Shown piece after piece: positions 9,501-17,898 of a stretch of 64,000 bases of DNA; position 1 is the first letter of the stretch; every line of letters begins with the position of its first letter. The translations under genes and the position numbers were made by a program. The DNA comes from Roseibium porphyridii (GTDB taxonomy: Bacteria > Pseudomonadota > Alphaproteobacteria > Rhizobiales > Stappiaceae), in assembly GCF_026191725.2 (NCBI RefSeq), contig NZ_CP120863.1, positions 3,080,001-3,144,000 on the forward strand, in the 5' to 3' direction. The notes below the pieces were generated by a model. The model searched no databases. It was given only the letters and a program-made list of their open reading frames with translations, and was not told where the DNA came from.

Positions 9501-10029
9501 GAGGGTTCAGCCTTGGACGCAATTTGCTGAAGCAGTCAAGAAAGGCGCCTCGGCGGGAAGACTTGCAGGGACGGTCGTCTCAATGCAGGAGCGTAAAACC
9601 AAGACCGGCACACGCATGGGGATCGCGCGCTTGTCAGATGCGACAGGTCAATACGAAGCCTTGCTGTTCAGGGAAAAGCTGGAACAATTCCGCGATGTCC
9701 TTCAATCCGGCAGATCCGTTGTGGTTCTGGTTGGCGCAGACATGCGTGACGATGAACCTTCGTTGCGGGTTGAACAGGTTGATCCGATCGACAAGGTGGC
9801 CGCACGTCTTCAAAAAAGCATGCGTGTCTTTGTTCGTGACGAACGTCCGATCCGAAGCCTTGCCAATCAACTGAAGGTCCGCGGGGAAGGGGACGTGACA
9901 GTCATCGTGCTTCTGGAAAACGGGGCACGTGAAGTGGAAGTCAAACTTCCCGGAAGGTTCAGATTGTCCCCGGAAATCGCAGGCGCGCTTAAGGCTGTTC
10001 CAGGTGTAATGGACGTACAGATGGCGTGA
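6538..10029 (+). CDS. dnaE: DNA polymerase III alpha subunit
   Basis: Catalytic subunit of the replicative polymerase, 1163 residues. The N-terminal PHP domain begins at about residue 25 (HLRVHSALSLLEGALP). The polymerase core has GPGRGSGAGSLVAWSL and the catalytic PDFDIDFC at about residue 427, followed by QIITFGSLQARAVLRDVGR. A C-terminal OB fold (AGTVVSMQERKTKTGTRMG) lies near residue 1020. It is the replicative DnaE1 type, not the error-prone DnaE2. I choose the ATG at 6538; a GTG at 6505 would add eleven residues. It lies downstream of the SOS-controlled micropeptide, so some damage-induced read-through is possible. Confidence 0.96.
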   Translation: MTNSETSTGGAKAGVGAASGPGFVHLRVHSALSLLEGALPIKKLLDLAKADEQPAMAVADTNNLFGAQEFSSKAWGAGIQPITACQLSIAFEDGLESGRRGEPALADLVLIAMTETGYGNLMELSSRAFLDTETGLRPHVSLEYLLSKSEDVIALTGGAYGPIGAALLAGRKDLAKSRLRQISDGFPGRCYVELQRHGMDVERKTEDAFLDLAYELDLPLVATNEAFFPKREDYEAHDALICISEGRVLIEDDRRRLTPEHYFKSRAEMCALFADLPEALSSTVEIARRCSFRPMKRDPILPRFAGADADPEEAEHAEAEELKKQAREGLQARLDAHGLAPGLEEKDYWDRLDYETGIIERMKFPGYFLIVADFIKWAKGNDIPVGPGRGSGAGSLVAWSLTITDLDPMRFSLLFERFLNPERVSMPDFDIDFCQTRREEVIRYVQEKYGRKQVAQIITFGSLQARAVLRDVGRVLQMPYGQVDRLCKLVPANPANPVTLAQAIEDEPRLREAAKEEEIVERLLGMAQKLEGLYRHASTHAAGVVIGDRPLEKLVPLYRDPRSDMPVAQFNMKMVEDAGLVKFDFLGLKTLTVIDTAVELIERRGVNVDVAGLPIDDIKTYEMLARGETFGVFQLESQGMRRAIAGMKPDRFEDIIALVALYRPGPMENIPVYNAVKHGEQDPDCLHPLLEPILMETNGIIVYQEQVMQIAQVLSGYSLGEADLLRRAMGKKIAAEMEVQRARFVDGAVERGINKSQAGTIFDLVAKFANYGFNKSHAAAYALVSYHTAWLKANHPVEFMAASMTLDMGNTDKLGDFRQEARRMGIEIVQPSINRSQVFFDVADGKILYAMGAIKGVGEQAVEHIVEARGDAPFKSVGDFARRISPRALNKRTLENLVAAGAFDELEPNRAKVFEGLDRVMGLAQRTEENKTLGQDELFGASDSEEPLQLDEVHGWTNEEKLQREHSAIGFYLSAHPIDEYAPILEKMRVQPWTQFAEAVKKGASAGRLAGTVVSMQERKTKTGTRMGIARLSDATGQYEALLFREKLEQFRDVLQSGRSVVVLVGADMRDDEPSLRVEQVDPIDKVAARLQKSMRVFVRDERPIRSLANQLKVRGEGDVTVIVLLENGAREVEVKLPGRFRLSPEIAGALKAVPGVMDVQMA

Positions 10030-10088
10030 TCGCGACGCTTGAAACAATTGGACAGTCTGGGCGAAACCGTTGAACACCAGTCTGTGCT

Positions 10089-11021
10089 CTAGTCGATTTC
10101 CACACTTTCGATCAATTTCGGAATTTGGTCGGCTGCGAGGTCGACAAAGGCCCTTACAGCAGGGCGCATCAGTCGCTGGGGCTGATAGACCAGATGCACC
10201 GGGACGTGGCGCGCAAACCAATCAGGAGCCACTCTGGAGAGTTGGTTGGTTCGAAGAGCTGGCGCTGCAATCAATTCAGGCAAAACGACGATGACATCAC
10301 TCGCCAAAGCAGCCTCTAGTAACAACCACGGGTTCATACAAATGAGGCGTGGTTTTACGGCGAAGGATCGGCTTTCGCCATCGGCGGAACGAAGTTGCAG
10401 TGTGGGTTCGGGTTTCATGCCTCTGTGAAGGAGCGCCACGGGCAAGTCGCTGAGATCTTTCAGGTCTAGATCCGGTGCTCCACTACGCCGATAGAGTCCT
10501 GCACGTACTGTTCCGAGATTTCTAGCAACAAGCGTATCGTCAACAATCGGTCCGACCCGTATTGCAGCATCATAGCCTTCTTCCGCCAGGTTTATATGAC
10601 CGTCGGCGAGGTCAATATGAAGGTCGCAGGCCGGGAATTGGGCAAGGAATTTACTGACAATCGGGCTCAGAAGAGCTTGTCCGAAGATCGTTGGCGTTGT
10701 GATCCTGATAGTGCCGACGGGAGCATCGCGCATAGACGACAATGACGTTTCTACTGCCTCTACTTCCGAGATCATTCTCTGTGCGTGATTTACAGCCAAT
10801 GACCCGGCTTCCGTTGGGCATACGGATCGTGTGGTTCGGTCAAAAAGACGCAAACCGGCCCTGTCTTCCATGCGCATAACGCGGCGGCTTACCGTAGCCG
10901 GCGGTATGCCGAGCGCTTTGGCGGCTTCTGCAAAACTCAATCGGTTATGCAGCTCGACCAGTATCCGCGCGTCAATAAGGTCTTCGATTATCATTCCATT
11001 TTCATCACTATTGAGATGCAT
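10089..11021 (-). CDS. LysR-family transcriptional regulator
   Basis: 310 residues. A winged HTH lies about residues 18-75 (LSFAEAAKALGIPPATVSRRVMRMED, then GLRLFDRTTRSVCPTEAG), and a substrate-binding domain about 100-300 (GTIRITTPTIFG, AIRVGPIVDDTLVARNLG). It belongs to the CrgA-like LysR group by these motifs. It is divergent from the isochorismatase-family gene at 11171, the usual layout for a LysR protein and its target, with an inverted repeat between them. An in-frame ATG at 10994 is an alternative start. Confidence 0.9.
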   Translation of the reverse strand: MHLNSDENGMIIEDLIDARILVELHNRLSFAEAAKALGIPPATVSRRVMRMEDRAGLRLFDRTTRSVCPTEAGSLAVNHAQRMISEVEAVETSLSSMRDAPVGTIRITTPTIFGQALLSPIVSKFLAQFPACDLHIDLADGHINLAEEGYDAAIRVGPIVDDTLVARNLGTVRAGLYRRSGAPDLDLKDLSDLPVALLHRGMKPEPTLQLRSADGESRSFAVKPRLICMNPWLLLEAALASDVIVVLPELIAAPALRTNQLSRVAPDWFARHVPVHLVYQPQRLMRPAVRAFVDLAADQIPKLIESVEID

Positions 11022-11058
11022 TTGTTGCTGCTAGTCGCATTGATGCAATTGTCTATAT

Positions 11059-11085
11059 CGCGTTTTGAGCTCGGGCCTCAACGCG
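11059..11085. promoter_or_regulatory. Candidate LysR operator (interrupted inverted repeat)
   Basis: TTGAG-N7-CTCAA (11065-11081) is flanked by CGCG on both sides, giving a long near-perfect dyad in the 149-base divergent region. A smaller dyad ATTG-N3-CAAT lies at 11039-11049. Either could be the binding site of the LysR regulator. Confidence 0.45.
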
Positions 11086-11170
11086 CAATGCGCTGTTTGC
11101 CTGGCTCTGTCTCAACCGAAGTGTGGCCAACTTTCTGGCCTTTCACACTTCAAAACGCAGGAATTAGTGA

Positions 11171-11851
11171 ATGACCCTTCCAACATCCGAGCTCACCCCT
11201 GACAATTGCGTTTTCCTCATGATCGATCATCAGGTCGGGCTCATGCAGTTTCTGTCCTCGATTGACCCAATGCTGCTCAAGAACAACATTCTTGGTCATG
11301 CGAAAACAGCCAAGGCAATGAACATTCCTGTTGTAATGGGAACGAGTTGGCCACAGGGCCCGAATGGCCCGACCATGCCTGAGTTAAAGGCGTTGTTTCC
11401 GGAGGTTGACGTGATAGACCGGCCATTTGTCAATTTCTGGAACGATGAGGCCTCACGGGAAGCCGTCCGTGCAACTGGGCGGAAGAAATTGGTCATCTCC
11501 GGACTTGCAACGGAGGTTTGCGCCGCATTCCCAGCAATCGCAGCCTTGCGCGAGGGGTATGAGACTTACGTGGTGATGGACGCAAGTGCTGACTTCAACC
11601 CCTTCATACAGCAGGTCACGATGACCCGACTGGCGGCGGCTGGTGCGATTGTGACAACGTGGGTTTCCGTTCTTGCTGAACTATCGGCCAACACGCAAGT
11701 GAACGGGCAGCATATCGGGCGGTTGCTCAGCGAGCATATGGGTCAATATCAAGCCGCCATGAACAATTTCCTTGGAACGGCTGCAAATGCGACTGAAGTC
11801 CGCGAAGGTGTCGGGCTTACCGGCAATCCACCGATCCCAATGGCGCTGTAA
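11171..11851 (+). CDS. Isochorismatase-family hydrolase (YcaC-like)
   Basis: 226 residues with the cysteine-hydrolase fold. The expected catalytic triad is visible: Asp in FLMIDHQVGL (about residue 19), Lys in GRKKLVISGLATEVC, and the Cys of TEVC (about residue 117). A C-terminal tail of about 40 residues (GQYQAAMNNFLG... NPPIPMAL) fits the YcaC-like subgroup. Family members hydrolyse amides or enol ethers; the substrate cannot be read here. Probably controlled by the divergent LysR regulator. An intrinsic terminator follows at 11862-11912, so it is likely monocistronic. Confidence 0.88.
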   Translation: MTLPTSELTPDNCVFLMIDHQVGLMQFLSSIDPMLLKNNILGHAKTAKAMNIPVVMGTSWPQGPNGPTMPELKALFPEVDVIDRPFVNFWNDEASREAVRATGRKKLVISGLATEVCAAFPAIAALREGYETYVVMDASADFNPFIQQVTMTRLAAAGAIVTTWVSVLAELSANTQVNGQHIGRLLSEHMGQYQAAMNNFLGTAANATEVREGVGLTGNPPIPMAL

Positions 11852-11861
11852 CACCAGATCT

Positions 11862-11912
11862 GACGCCGCCGAGGCACGAGTTTTATAAAATTGTCTCGGC
11901 GGCAGTCTTTTT
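11862..11912 (+). terminator. Intrinsic terminator after the hydrolase gene
   Basis: Stem gccgccgag (11865-11873) pairs with ctcggcggc (11895-11903) around an AT-rich loop, followed by tctttttag. It ends the isochorismatase-family transcript. Confidence 0.8.
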
Positions 11913-12018
11913 AGAAACGGTCCTTCCGGTTCAGCCGATCTCAAACGGTCCAGATTTTTGTTGAAACTGTTGGGTCTCATGCGCAACAGCACAGTTTCGC
12001 GTCAGGGATCAATAAGGT

Positions 12019-13698
12019 CTATTGCTCAAACGGTTCTACGCGTTTGATACGCCAAACGTTGTCGGATCCGAGCAATTGTTTGAAATCGTCAGCCTCCAAC
12101 TGCGAAAAAGTGGAATAGGTTTCCATGACCGCTTCAATTGACGAGACTTCTTGAACAAAACGGGTTCGTTTGAAACTTCCCGGGTAAGCTTTTTCGCCAA
12201 TTTGGTCGAGGAAGTCTTCGGAAAAAACATAGGCTCCATCGAAATCAACCGAGGCAAGGATTGCCCCGTTAAACTCTGCGTGTCCAAGGACTGCGTCTTT
12301 GAAGGTTGACCCGCTCAGATCCGCTCCGCTGAAGTCTGTTCCCATGAGCGTTGCCCGGTTGAAGTTTGCAGCTGTGAGCCGAGCGTTTTCGAACCAGACG
12401 AATTGCAGGAATGCGTCGGTGAGATCAATACCGCTCAGGCGGGAAGACAGAATTTCAGAAGTTGAAACGACTGGGGGAAGAGCAAGTTCCGGCAGCAGCG
12501 AAGAAAACCGCGCGGATTCAATGCGTGCTTCGCGCAAGATCGCGTTTTCAAGATTTGCTCCCTGAAAATCAACTTCTGTGAAATGGCTCCTTGCGAGATC
12601 GGCATACGCCATCTTGCCATTTTGAAAACTGAAGGGACCAAAGAAGAAATCGCGTAATGCGGCGTGCGAAAGATCAAGTCCATAAAAGTTCAGGAATTCG
12701 AATGACCTGATACCAGAGCGCACAAGCGTGTCCAGCAGCTGACCACGTTCGGGGCTGTAACTGCGCGCAACCAAAGCTCGTGCTTCGGGAGCGTCTTGCC
12801 AGTTCCCTAAGCGGGCCATACGCGCAAACGATTTCGGGAGTTCTTCACGCCGCCGCTGCATGGCGTCCTTTATCGCGCTTTGTACGCTGCCGAAGTCGTC
12901 TCCAGCGTCCAGATATCTGTATGGCTTGGAGGCTTGCGAAGATGCGACGATGCGCATGATGAGGCTTTGATTGAGATCCTTCGCCGGATCAACAATCGGT
13001 ATCTTGTCAGCGGCAACATCACCCGTTGAAGCGTTTGCGCTTTCCGGCTGTGCCGCAACCTTGTCCATCACGTCGCCAAGCAGAGCGGCAATCCGGGTGA
13101 TTTCTACGGCAATCGCTGCGTTTCGGGCAGCTTCTGCAAGCTCGACTTGCTGGTTCAGCAGTGCTGTCTGTTCCTCAATGCGAACATTCTGACTGGCAAT
13201 CAATTCATTTTGTCTGAAAAGGAGCGCCGTGCCGGCGAGGGCTGCCAACGAAGCAATCAGACCAGTCAGCGAAGCGATGATCCACCGGCGGGCCGTGATC
13301 CAGCTATATCTGGCCAGTGTCAACTGGACCAGTTCGCGGGCCGCATGAGTTGCGCCTTCAGGATCTCTGTCAATGGCTTTCTGGGTAACGCGGGACAAGG
13401 GTTCGGCAAACATGTCGAGCCGAGATTCCGCAATGCCGAACAAGCTTGCCATCAACTTGCCGCGGAACACGTAAAGGCCAAGACCCGTCAGAACAATCAG
13501 GGTCACGAGAACAACGAATCCGGCTAGCACGTGCGTGAAATAGACTTCAAACAGGTCAAAGCCCGAAAAGGCCAGAAAGAAACCGGCAGCGATTCCGAAC
13601 AGAAAAAACAAGATGCCGAAACTGAAGGAATGGGTCTTTCGGTTCAGACGTTCTGTTTCGGTCGCCGCCATTCCTGCTGTGTCTTCATTTTCATCCAT
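12019..13698 (-). CDS. Membrane protein with C-terminal pentapeptide repeats
   Basis: 559 residues, function unknown. There are two adjacent TM segments about 25-45 (FSFGILFFLFGIAAGFFLAF) and 53-76, a third about 140-163 (WIIASLTGLIASLAALAGTAL), then a charged helical stretch likely to be a coiled coil (about 165-215). From about residue 340 onward come repeats of the A(D/N)LxxA type (LDLSHAALRD, VDFQGANLENAILREARI, TDFSGADLSGSTF, AEFNGAILASVDFDGA), expected to form a right-handed quadrilateral beta-helix. This membrane-anchored layout differs from soluble gyrase-protecting pentapeptide proteins. It lies 65 bases after the VOC gene, on the same strand. Confidence 0.8.
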   Translation of the reverse strand: MDENEDTAGMAATETERLNRKTHSFSFGILFFLFGIAAGFFLAFSGFDLFEVYFTHVLAGFVVLVTLIVLTGLGLYVFRGKLMASLFGIAESRLDMFAEPLSRVTQKAIDRDPEGATHAARELVQLTLARYSWITARRWIIASLTGLIASLAALAGTALLFRQNELIASQNVRIEEQTALLNQQVELAEAARNAAIAVEITRIAALLGDVMDKVAAQPESANASTGDVAADKIPIVDPAKDLNQSLIMRIVASSQASKPYRYLDAGDDFGSVQSAIKDAMQRRREELPKSFARMARLGNWQDAPEARALVARSYSPERGQLLDTLVRSGIRSFEFLNFYGLDLSHAALRDFFFGPFSFQNGKMAYADLARSHFTEVDFQGANLENAILREARIESARFSSLLPELALPPVVSTSEILSSRLSGIDLTDAFLQFVWFENARLTAANFNRATLMGTDFSGADLSGSTFKDAVLGHAEFNGAILASVDFDGAYVFSEDFLDQIGEKAYPGSFKRTRFVQEVSSIEAVMETYSTFSQLEADDFKQLLGSDNVWRIKRVEPFEQ

Positions 13699-13763
13699 GG
13701 GCGTACTCCGGAACGGTCCAGATGAGGCAGAAAAGCGCTTGGCTTGCTAATCATTCAGAGCGA

Positions 13764-14162
13764 TTAGCTCGCAGGCCAAATGATTTCGACACGAATACCT
13801 CCCGGCTCAAGGCACATCATATGCATGCGCGGTCCGCCTGAAAGCAACTCCGGCTCGAATTCGATGTCAACGCCGGGCCAATTGCGAATTTTGTCAGCAA
13901 GGTCAAACAGACTTTCCCTAGTCGGCACTTCGAAGGCAACGTGATGCAAGCCGATATTGGATTTGCGATCAAATGAAATCACGCGTTTGGAAGTATCTGC
14001 CTGCCAAAGTGTCAAGCGGCATGTGCCGTCAGAAACAGTAGTGCGTGGATAGCTGTCGTCTTTGGCCAGCAGTGACCAACCGAGTGCTTCCGTGAAAAAC
14101 TCGGTCGTGTTGGTGAGGTCCAGAACCGTCAGGCCCAGATGGTTTATGCCTTGCGTTGTCAA
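13764..14162 (-). CDS. VOC-family (glyoxalase/dioxygenase-like) protein
   Basis: 132 residues, one VOC module pair: GINHLGLTVLDL at the N terminus and IGLHHVAFEVP in the middle give candidate metal-ligand histidines, and GIRVEIIWP near the C terminus gives a candidate glutamate. This supports a divalent-metal enzyme, but the substrate is unknown. It is not a paralogue obviously tied to mce at the left end. Probably co-transcribed with the pentapeptide-repeat gene. Confidence 0.85.
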   Translation of the reverse strand: MTTQGINHLGLTVLDLTNTTEFFTEALGWSLLAKDDSYPRTTVSDGTCRLTLWQADTSKRVISFDRKSNIGLHHVAFEVPTRESLFDLADKIRNWPGVDIEFEPELLSGGPRMHMMCLEPGGIRVEIIWPAS

Positions 14163-14328
14163 GAGAACCCTTCCACTCGTCAGATTGGTTCAAAAATCTT
14201 GTTAAAATAGCTCTTTTGCAGGTCAAGGTTTGCGACCTGGGTTCGTAATCTATCCAAGTGCTTGGTCAGGTCGAGTTTGAAATTGCACAATCATTGCCTT
14301 GAAGCCAAAGAAATCCGGTGCTTAGGCC

Positions 14329-14357
14329 TTGAAATAAAATTTCTTCCCAACTATAAG
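14329..14357 (+). promoter_or_regulatory. rpsB-tsf promoter
   Basis: TTGAAA (14329-14334) and TATAAG (14352-14357) are separated by exactly 17 bases, a strong sigma-70-type promoter. Transcription would start near 14364. Confidence 0.75.
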
Positions 14358-14363
14358 GCGCCC

Positions 14364-14485
14364 ATTCCACACGCAAGGGGCGGAAACCGAGCTTATCGGT
14401 GTCCATCCGGTGGTTGAGGGAAAGTTTCCTTCGGCCCAAACCCTCTTGCGGAGGTTAAACCGGAAAACTCAGGAGTTTAAGGGCC
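14364..14485 (+). promoter_or_regulatory. rpsB mRNA leader, possible autoregulatory RNA
   Basis: A leader of about 120 bases precedes rpsB. It is purine-rich and can form short hairpins (ccga/tcgg around 14388-14400; aggg-aaa/ttt-ccct type pairings around 14415-14440). Ribosomal protein S2 commonly represses its own operon through such leaders, so this is a reasonable candidate. I do not recognise a named RNA motif. Confidence 0.35.
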
Positions 14486-15343
14486 ATGTCTTTGCCCGAT
14501 TTCACCATGCGCCAGCTGCTTGAAGCAGGTGTGCACTTTGGTCACCAGAAACACCGTTGGAACCCGCGCATGGGTCAGTACATCTTTGGTGTGCGCAACG
14601 ATGTTCACATCATGGATCTGTCTCAGACCGTTCCGCTTCTCCACCAGGCTCTGAAAGCTGTGTCTGACACAGTTGCTGGCGGCGGCCGTGTTCTGATTGT
14701 CGGCACCAAGCGCCAGGCACAGGAAGCAGTTGCTTCTTCTGCGCGCAATTCCGCACAGTACTTCGTGAATGCACGTTGGCTCGGCGGTATGCTGACCAAC
14801 TGGAAAACGATTTCTCAGTCCATTCAGCGCCTGCGCAAGCTGGAAGAAACACTTTCTTCCGACGCCGCAAACGCTTTGACTAAGAAAGAACGTTTGTTCA
14901 TGGACCGCGAGCGCGAGAAGCTTGAGCGGAACCTTGGCGGTATCAAGGATATGGGCGGTATCCCGGATCTGATTTTCGTAATCGATACCAACCGCGAGTC
15001 CATTGCCATCCAGGAAGCTCGTCGTCTGGGTATTCCGGTTGCCGCGATCCTCGATTCCAATTCCAGCCCGGATGGTATCACCTATCCGGTGCCGGGCAAC
15101 GACGATGCAGGTCGTGCGATTTCGCTTTATTGCGATCTGATCGCCCGCGCAGCTATCGACGGTATCTCCCGTGCACAGGGTGCTTCCGGTATGGATATCG
15201 GCGAAGCCGAAGAAGCTCCGGTTGAGGAAGTTCTTGCAGCTGAAGAAGCTCCAGCTGAGGCCGCACCAGCGGAAGAAGCTCCGGCTGAAACCGCACCGGC
15301 AGAAGAAGCAGCTGCAACTGAAAAGGCTGCTGCTGAAGCTTAA
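14486..15343 (+). CDS. rpsB: 30S ribosomal protein S2
   Basis: Small-subunit protein S2, 285 residues. The conserved core includes [46 protein letters not shown] and [25 protein letters not shown]. The last 45 or so residues are an acidic, low-complexity Ala/Pro/Glu tail with repeats of the APAEEA type, which is common in alphaproteobacterial S2 and likely disordered. A ribosome site AGGAG lies upstream of the ATG. It is the first gene of the rpsB-tsf unit. Confidence 0.98.
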   Translation: MSLPDFTMRQLLEAGVHFGHQKHRWNPRMGQYIFGVRNDVHIMDLSQTVPLLHQALKAVSDTVAGGGRVLIVGTKRQAQEAVASSARNSAQYFVNARWLGGMLTNWKTISQSIQRLRKLEETLSSDAANALTKKERLFMDREREKLERNLGGIKDMGGIPDLIFVIDTNRESIAIQEARRLGIPVAAILDSNSSPDGITYPVPGNDDAGRAISLYCDLIARAAIDGISRAQGASGMDIGEAEEAPVEEVLAAEEAPAEAAPAEEAPAETAPAEEAAATEKAAAEA

Positions 15344-15350
15344 ACAGCGT

Positions 15351-15421
15351 TTCGCCGCGGGTTATCGCGGCGAAAACTTGTTGAATTCGCAAGACGGTCC
15401 GCAATTTTTTGCGGTTCCGTC
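15351..15421 (+). promoter_or_regulatory. Two stem-loops between rpsB and tsf
   Basis: Hairpin 1: ttcgccgcg (15351-15359) with cgcggcgaa (15366-15374). Hairpin 2: gacgg-t-ccgcaa (15393-15404) with ttgcgg-tt-ccgtc (15409-15421). Neither is followed by a good T-tract, so they look more like an attenuator, processing site or stability element than full terminators. Confidence 0.55.
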
Positions 15422-15487
15422 ATAAAGGCGCGGCTGGCCATCGGCTAAACCGCATCTTATCTGAAACCCCCATCCACGAGGCAATCG

Positions 15488-16405
15488 ATGAGCATTACCG
15501 CTGCGATGGTAAAAGAGCTCCGTGAGAAATCCGGCGCTGGCATGATGGACTGCAAGACCGCTCTGACTGAATCAGGCGGTGACATGGAAGCGGCTGTTGA
15601 CTGGCTTCGCACCAAGGGTCTGGCCAAGGCGGCCAAGAAGGCCGGCCGTGTGGCCGCTGAAGGCTTGGTCGGCGTTGCTGCTGACGGCAACAAGGCAGCA
15701 GTGATCGAACTGAACTCCGAAACCGACTTTGTCGCCCGCAACGAAGGCTTCCAGGAGCTAGTCTCCAAGGTCGCCAAGGTTGCAATCGGCACAGACGGTT
15801 CGGTCGAAGCACTTGGTGCTGCGGATCTTGACGGTAAATCTGTTGCAGATTCCGTTACTGATGCGATTGCGACGATCGGTGAGAACATGACTTTGCGTCG
15901 TTCAGCTGTTCTGAGCGTGAACGAAGGCACGGTGTCCACTTATGTGCATGGCCAGGTTGCTGAAGGTCTGGGCAAGATCGGTGTTCTTGTTGCGCTGGAA
16001 TCTTCCGGTGACAAGGCAAAGCTGAATGCACTTGGCCGCCAGATTGCCATGCATGTCGCTGCAACAAGTCCGCTGGCTTTGAGCACGGACGAGCTGGACC
16101 AGGCTGTTGTCGAGCGCGAAAGAACGGTTTTCTCCGAGCAGGCGCGTGAATCGGGCAAGCCTGAAAACATCATTGAAAAAATGGTGGAAGGCCGTTTGCG
16201 CAAATTCTACGAGGAAGTTACCCTCGTGAAACAAGCCTTCGTCATCAACCCGGATCAAACGGTTGAGCAGGCTGTTGAGGCGCTTGCAAAAGAACTCGGC
16301 ACCGACGTCAAGCTTTCCGGCTTCGTCCGCTTCGCACTCGGCGAAGGGATCGAGAAAGAAGAGCAAGACTTTGCCGCAGAGGTGGCGGCAGCCACCGGGC
16401 AGTAA
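15488..16405 (+). CDS. tsf: Elongation factor Ts
   Basis: Nucleotide-exchange factor for EF-Tu, 305 residues. The UBA-like N terminus [24 protein letters not shown] and the [10 protein letters not shown] signature identify it. The usual two core subdomains follow, with [20 protein letters not shown] in the coiled-coil region. Start ATG 15488 matches the family. A strong terminator follows at 16414-16445, separating it from pyrH. Confidence 0.98.
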   Translation: MSITAAMVKELREKSGAGMMDCKTALTESGGDMEAAVDWLRTKGLAKAAKKAGRVAAEGLVGVAADGNKAAVIELNSETDFVARNEGFQELVSKVAKVAIGTDGSVEALGAADLDGKSVADSVTDAIATIGENMTLRRSAVLSVNEGTVSTYVHGQVAEGLGKIGVLVALESSGDKAKLNALGRQIAMHVAATSPLALSTDELDQAVVERERTVFSEQARESGKPENIIEKMVEGRLRKFYEEVTLVKQAFVINPDQTVEQAVEALAKELGTDVKLSGFVRFALGEGIEKEEQDFAAEVAAATGQ

Positions 16406-16413
16406 GCTCAAGG

Positions 16414-16445
16414 AAAAGCGCCGGCAAGACCGGCGCTTTTTTTTT
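16414..16445 (+). terminator. Intrinsic terminator after tsf
   Basis: An 11-bp stem aaaagcgccgg/ccggcgctttt with loop caaga is followed by a run of T through 16445. It ends the rpsB-tsf transcript. Confidence 0.92.
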
Positions 16446-16475
16446 AGGAAGACAATTTTCTAGACGGGGGCACCC

Positions 16476-17195
16476 ATGACGAATTCTTTGCGTTGGAAAC
16501 GGATCCTTCTGAAACTCTCCGGTGAAGCGCTTATGGGCTCCCAGGCTTTTGGAATTGACCCGGCCATTGTGCAAAGGATCGCCAAGGAAATTGCTGATGC
16601 GGTGGCTCTCGGGGCACAGGTTGGTGTTGTTGTTGGTGGCGGAAACATCTTCCGCGGTGTCGCGGTTGCCGCAAAGGGTGGAAACCGTGTAACGGGTGAC
16701 CACATGGGCATGCTTGCAACGATCATGAACAGCCTGACCCTGGCCGATGCCCTGCGCCGCCTAAAAGTGAACGCGCGTGTTCTGTCGGCTGTTGCTGTTC
16801 CATCCATCTGCGAGACGTTTTCCCAGCGTGTGGCGGATCGTTACATGGAAGATGGCGATGTCATTGTGTTTGCCGGCGGCACGGGCAACCCGTTTTTTAC
16901 CACCGACAGTGGCGCCGCACTGCGAGCTGCGGAAATGAAATGCGACGCCTTCCTGAAGGGGACGCAGGTTGATGGTGTCTATTCGGAAGATCCCAAGGTC
17001 AATCCTGAAGCGGAGCGTTATGAAACGCTTGGCTACGAAGAGGTCATTTCGCGCAATCTGAAGGTTATGGATACGACTGCGATCGCGCTAGCACGCGACA
17101 ATTCCATTCCAGTGATCGTATTTTCCATTCACTCACCTGGGGCACTGGTCAGCGTGCTTCAGGAGACCGGCACCTACACAGTCGTGGGTGACTGA
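16476..17195 (+). CDS. pyrH: UMP kinase
   Basis: Phosphorylates UMP to UDP for pyrimidine nucleotide synthesis; a hexameric amino-acid-kinase-fold enzyme, 239 residues. Visible motifs are [21 protein letters not shown] and [20 protein letters not shown] (UMP site), and [20 protein letters not shown]. It begins 30 bases after the tsf terminator, and so likely has its own promoter or depends on read-through. frr follows, as in most bacteria. Confidence 0.97.
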   Translation: MTNSLRWKRILLKLSGEALMGSQAFGIDPAIVQRIAKEIADAVALGAQVGVVVGGGNIFRGVAVAAKGGNRVTGDHMGMLATIMNSLTLADALRRLKVNARVLSAVAVPSICETFSQRVADRYMEDGDVIVFAGGTGNPFFTTDSGAALRAAEMKCDAFLKGTQVDGVYSEDPKVNPEAERYETLGYEEVISRNLKVMDTTAIALARDNSIPVIVFSIHSPGALVSVLQETGTYTVVGD

Positions 17196-17305
17196 AAGAT
17201 TTAATCTCTTTCCCGAGCCAAGCTCTTGTGTTTCAGCGCGTTTATGCCATGTTGACGCGCGCCGAGACTCTATTCAGCCAAGATGAAAACAATAGTGAGG
17301 ACAAA

Positions 17306-17869
17306 ATGTCGGTAGAAGGTGTCGATCTGGATGATTTGAAGCGCCGCATGCAAGGAGCTCTTTCGGTGCTGAAGACCGAATTCGCTGGCCTTAGAACCGG
17401 CCGCGCATCTGCTTCCATGATGGACCCGATCTCCGTTGACGCCTATGGCCAGGCGATGCCGCTCAACCAGGTCGCAACCGTTTCCGTGCCGGAACCGCGC
17501 ATGGTCGCAGTTCAGGTCTGGGACAAGAGCATGGTTGCCGCTGTTGAAAAGGCAATTCGTGAATCGAACCTTGGGCTCAATCCTGTTGTCGACGGCCAGT
17601 TGCTGCGTTTGCCAATTCCCGAGCTCAATCAGGAGCGACGCCAGGAACTGATCAAGGTCGCACACAAATACGCTGAAAATGCCAAGGTGGCGATCCGCCA
17701 TGTGCGCCGGGACGGTATGGACGACGCGAAAAAAGCTGAAAAAGACGGCGAAATCTCTCAAGATGACAGCCGCGCAGCATCGGATGAAGTGCAAAAGCTG
17801 ACCGATACGATGATCGGTGAAGTGGATGCGATGCTTGAAAAGAAAGAACAGGAAATCTCTCAGGTCTGA
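17306..17869 (+). CDS. frr: Ribosome recycling factor
   Basis: Splits post-termination ribosomes together with EF-G. 187 residues, close to the usual 185. It has the typical [27 protein letters not shown] and [23 protein letters not shown] start it at ATG 17306 with GTGAGGAC just upstream. The frame stays open to 17228, but the extra N-terminal residues do not belong to the family. Confidence 0.96.
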   Translation: MSVEGVDLDDLKRRMQGALSVLKTEFAGLRTGRASASMMDPISVDAYGQAMPLNQVATVSVPEPRMVAVQVWDKSMVAAVEKAIRESNLGLNPVVDGQLLRLPIPELNQERRQELIKVAHKYAENAKVAIRHVRRDGMDDAKKAEKDGEISQDDSRAASDEVQKLTDTMIGEVDAMLEKKEQEISQV

Positions 17870-17898
17870 TTGGCCTGACCTGTGAGGTGAGGACTCCC

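Larger units (their letters stand above)
14163..14485. other. Upstream region of rpsB
   Basis: 323 bases between the VOC gene and rpsB. It contains the rpsB promoter at 14329-14357 and a transcribed leader. Nothing protein-coding is seen. Confidence 0.6.
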
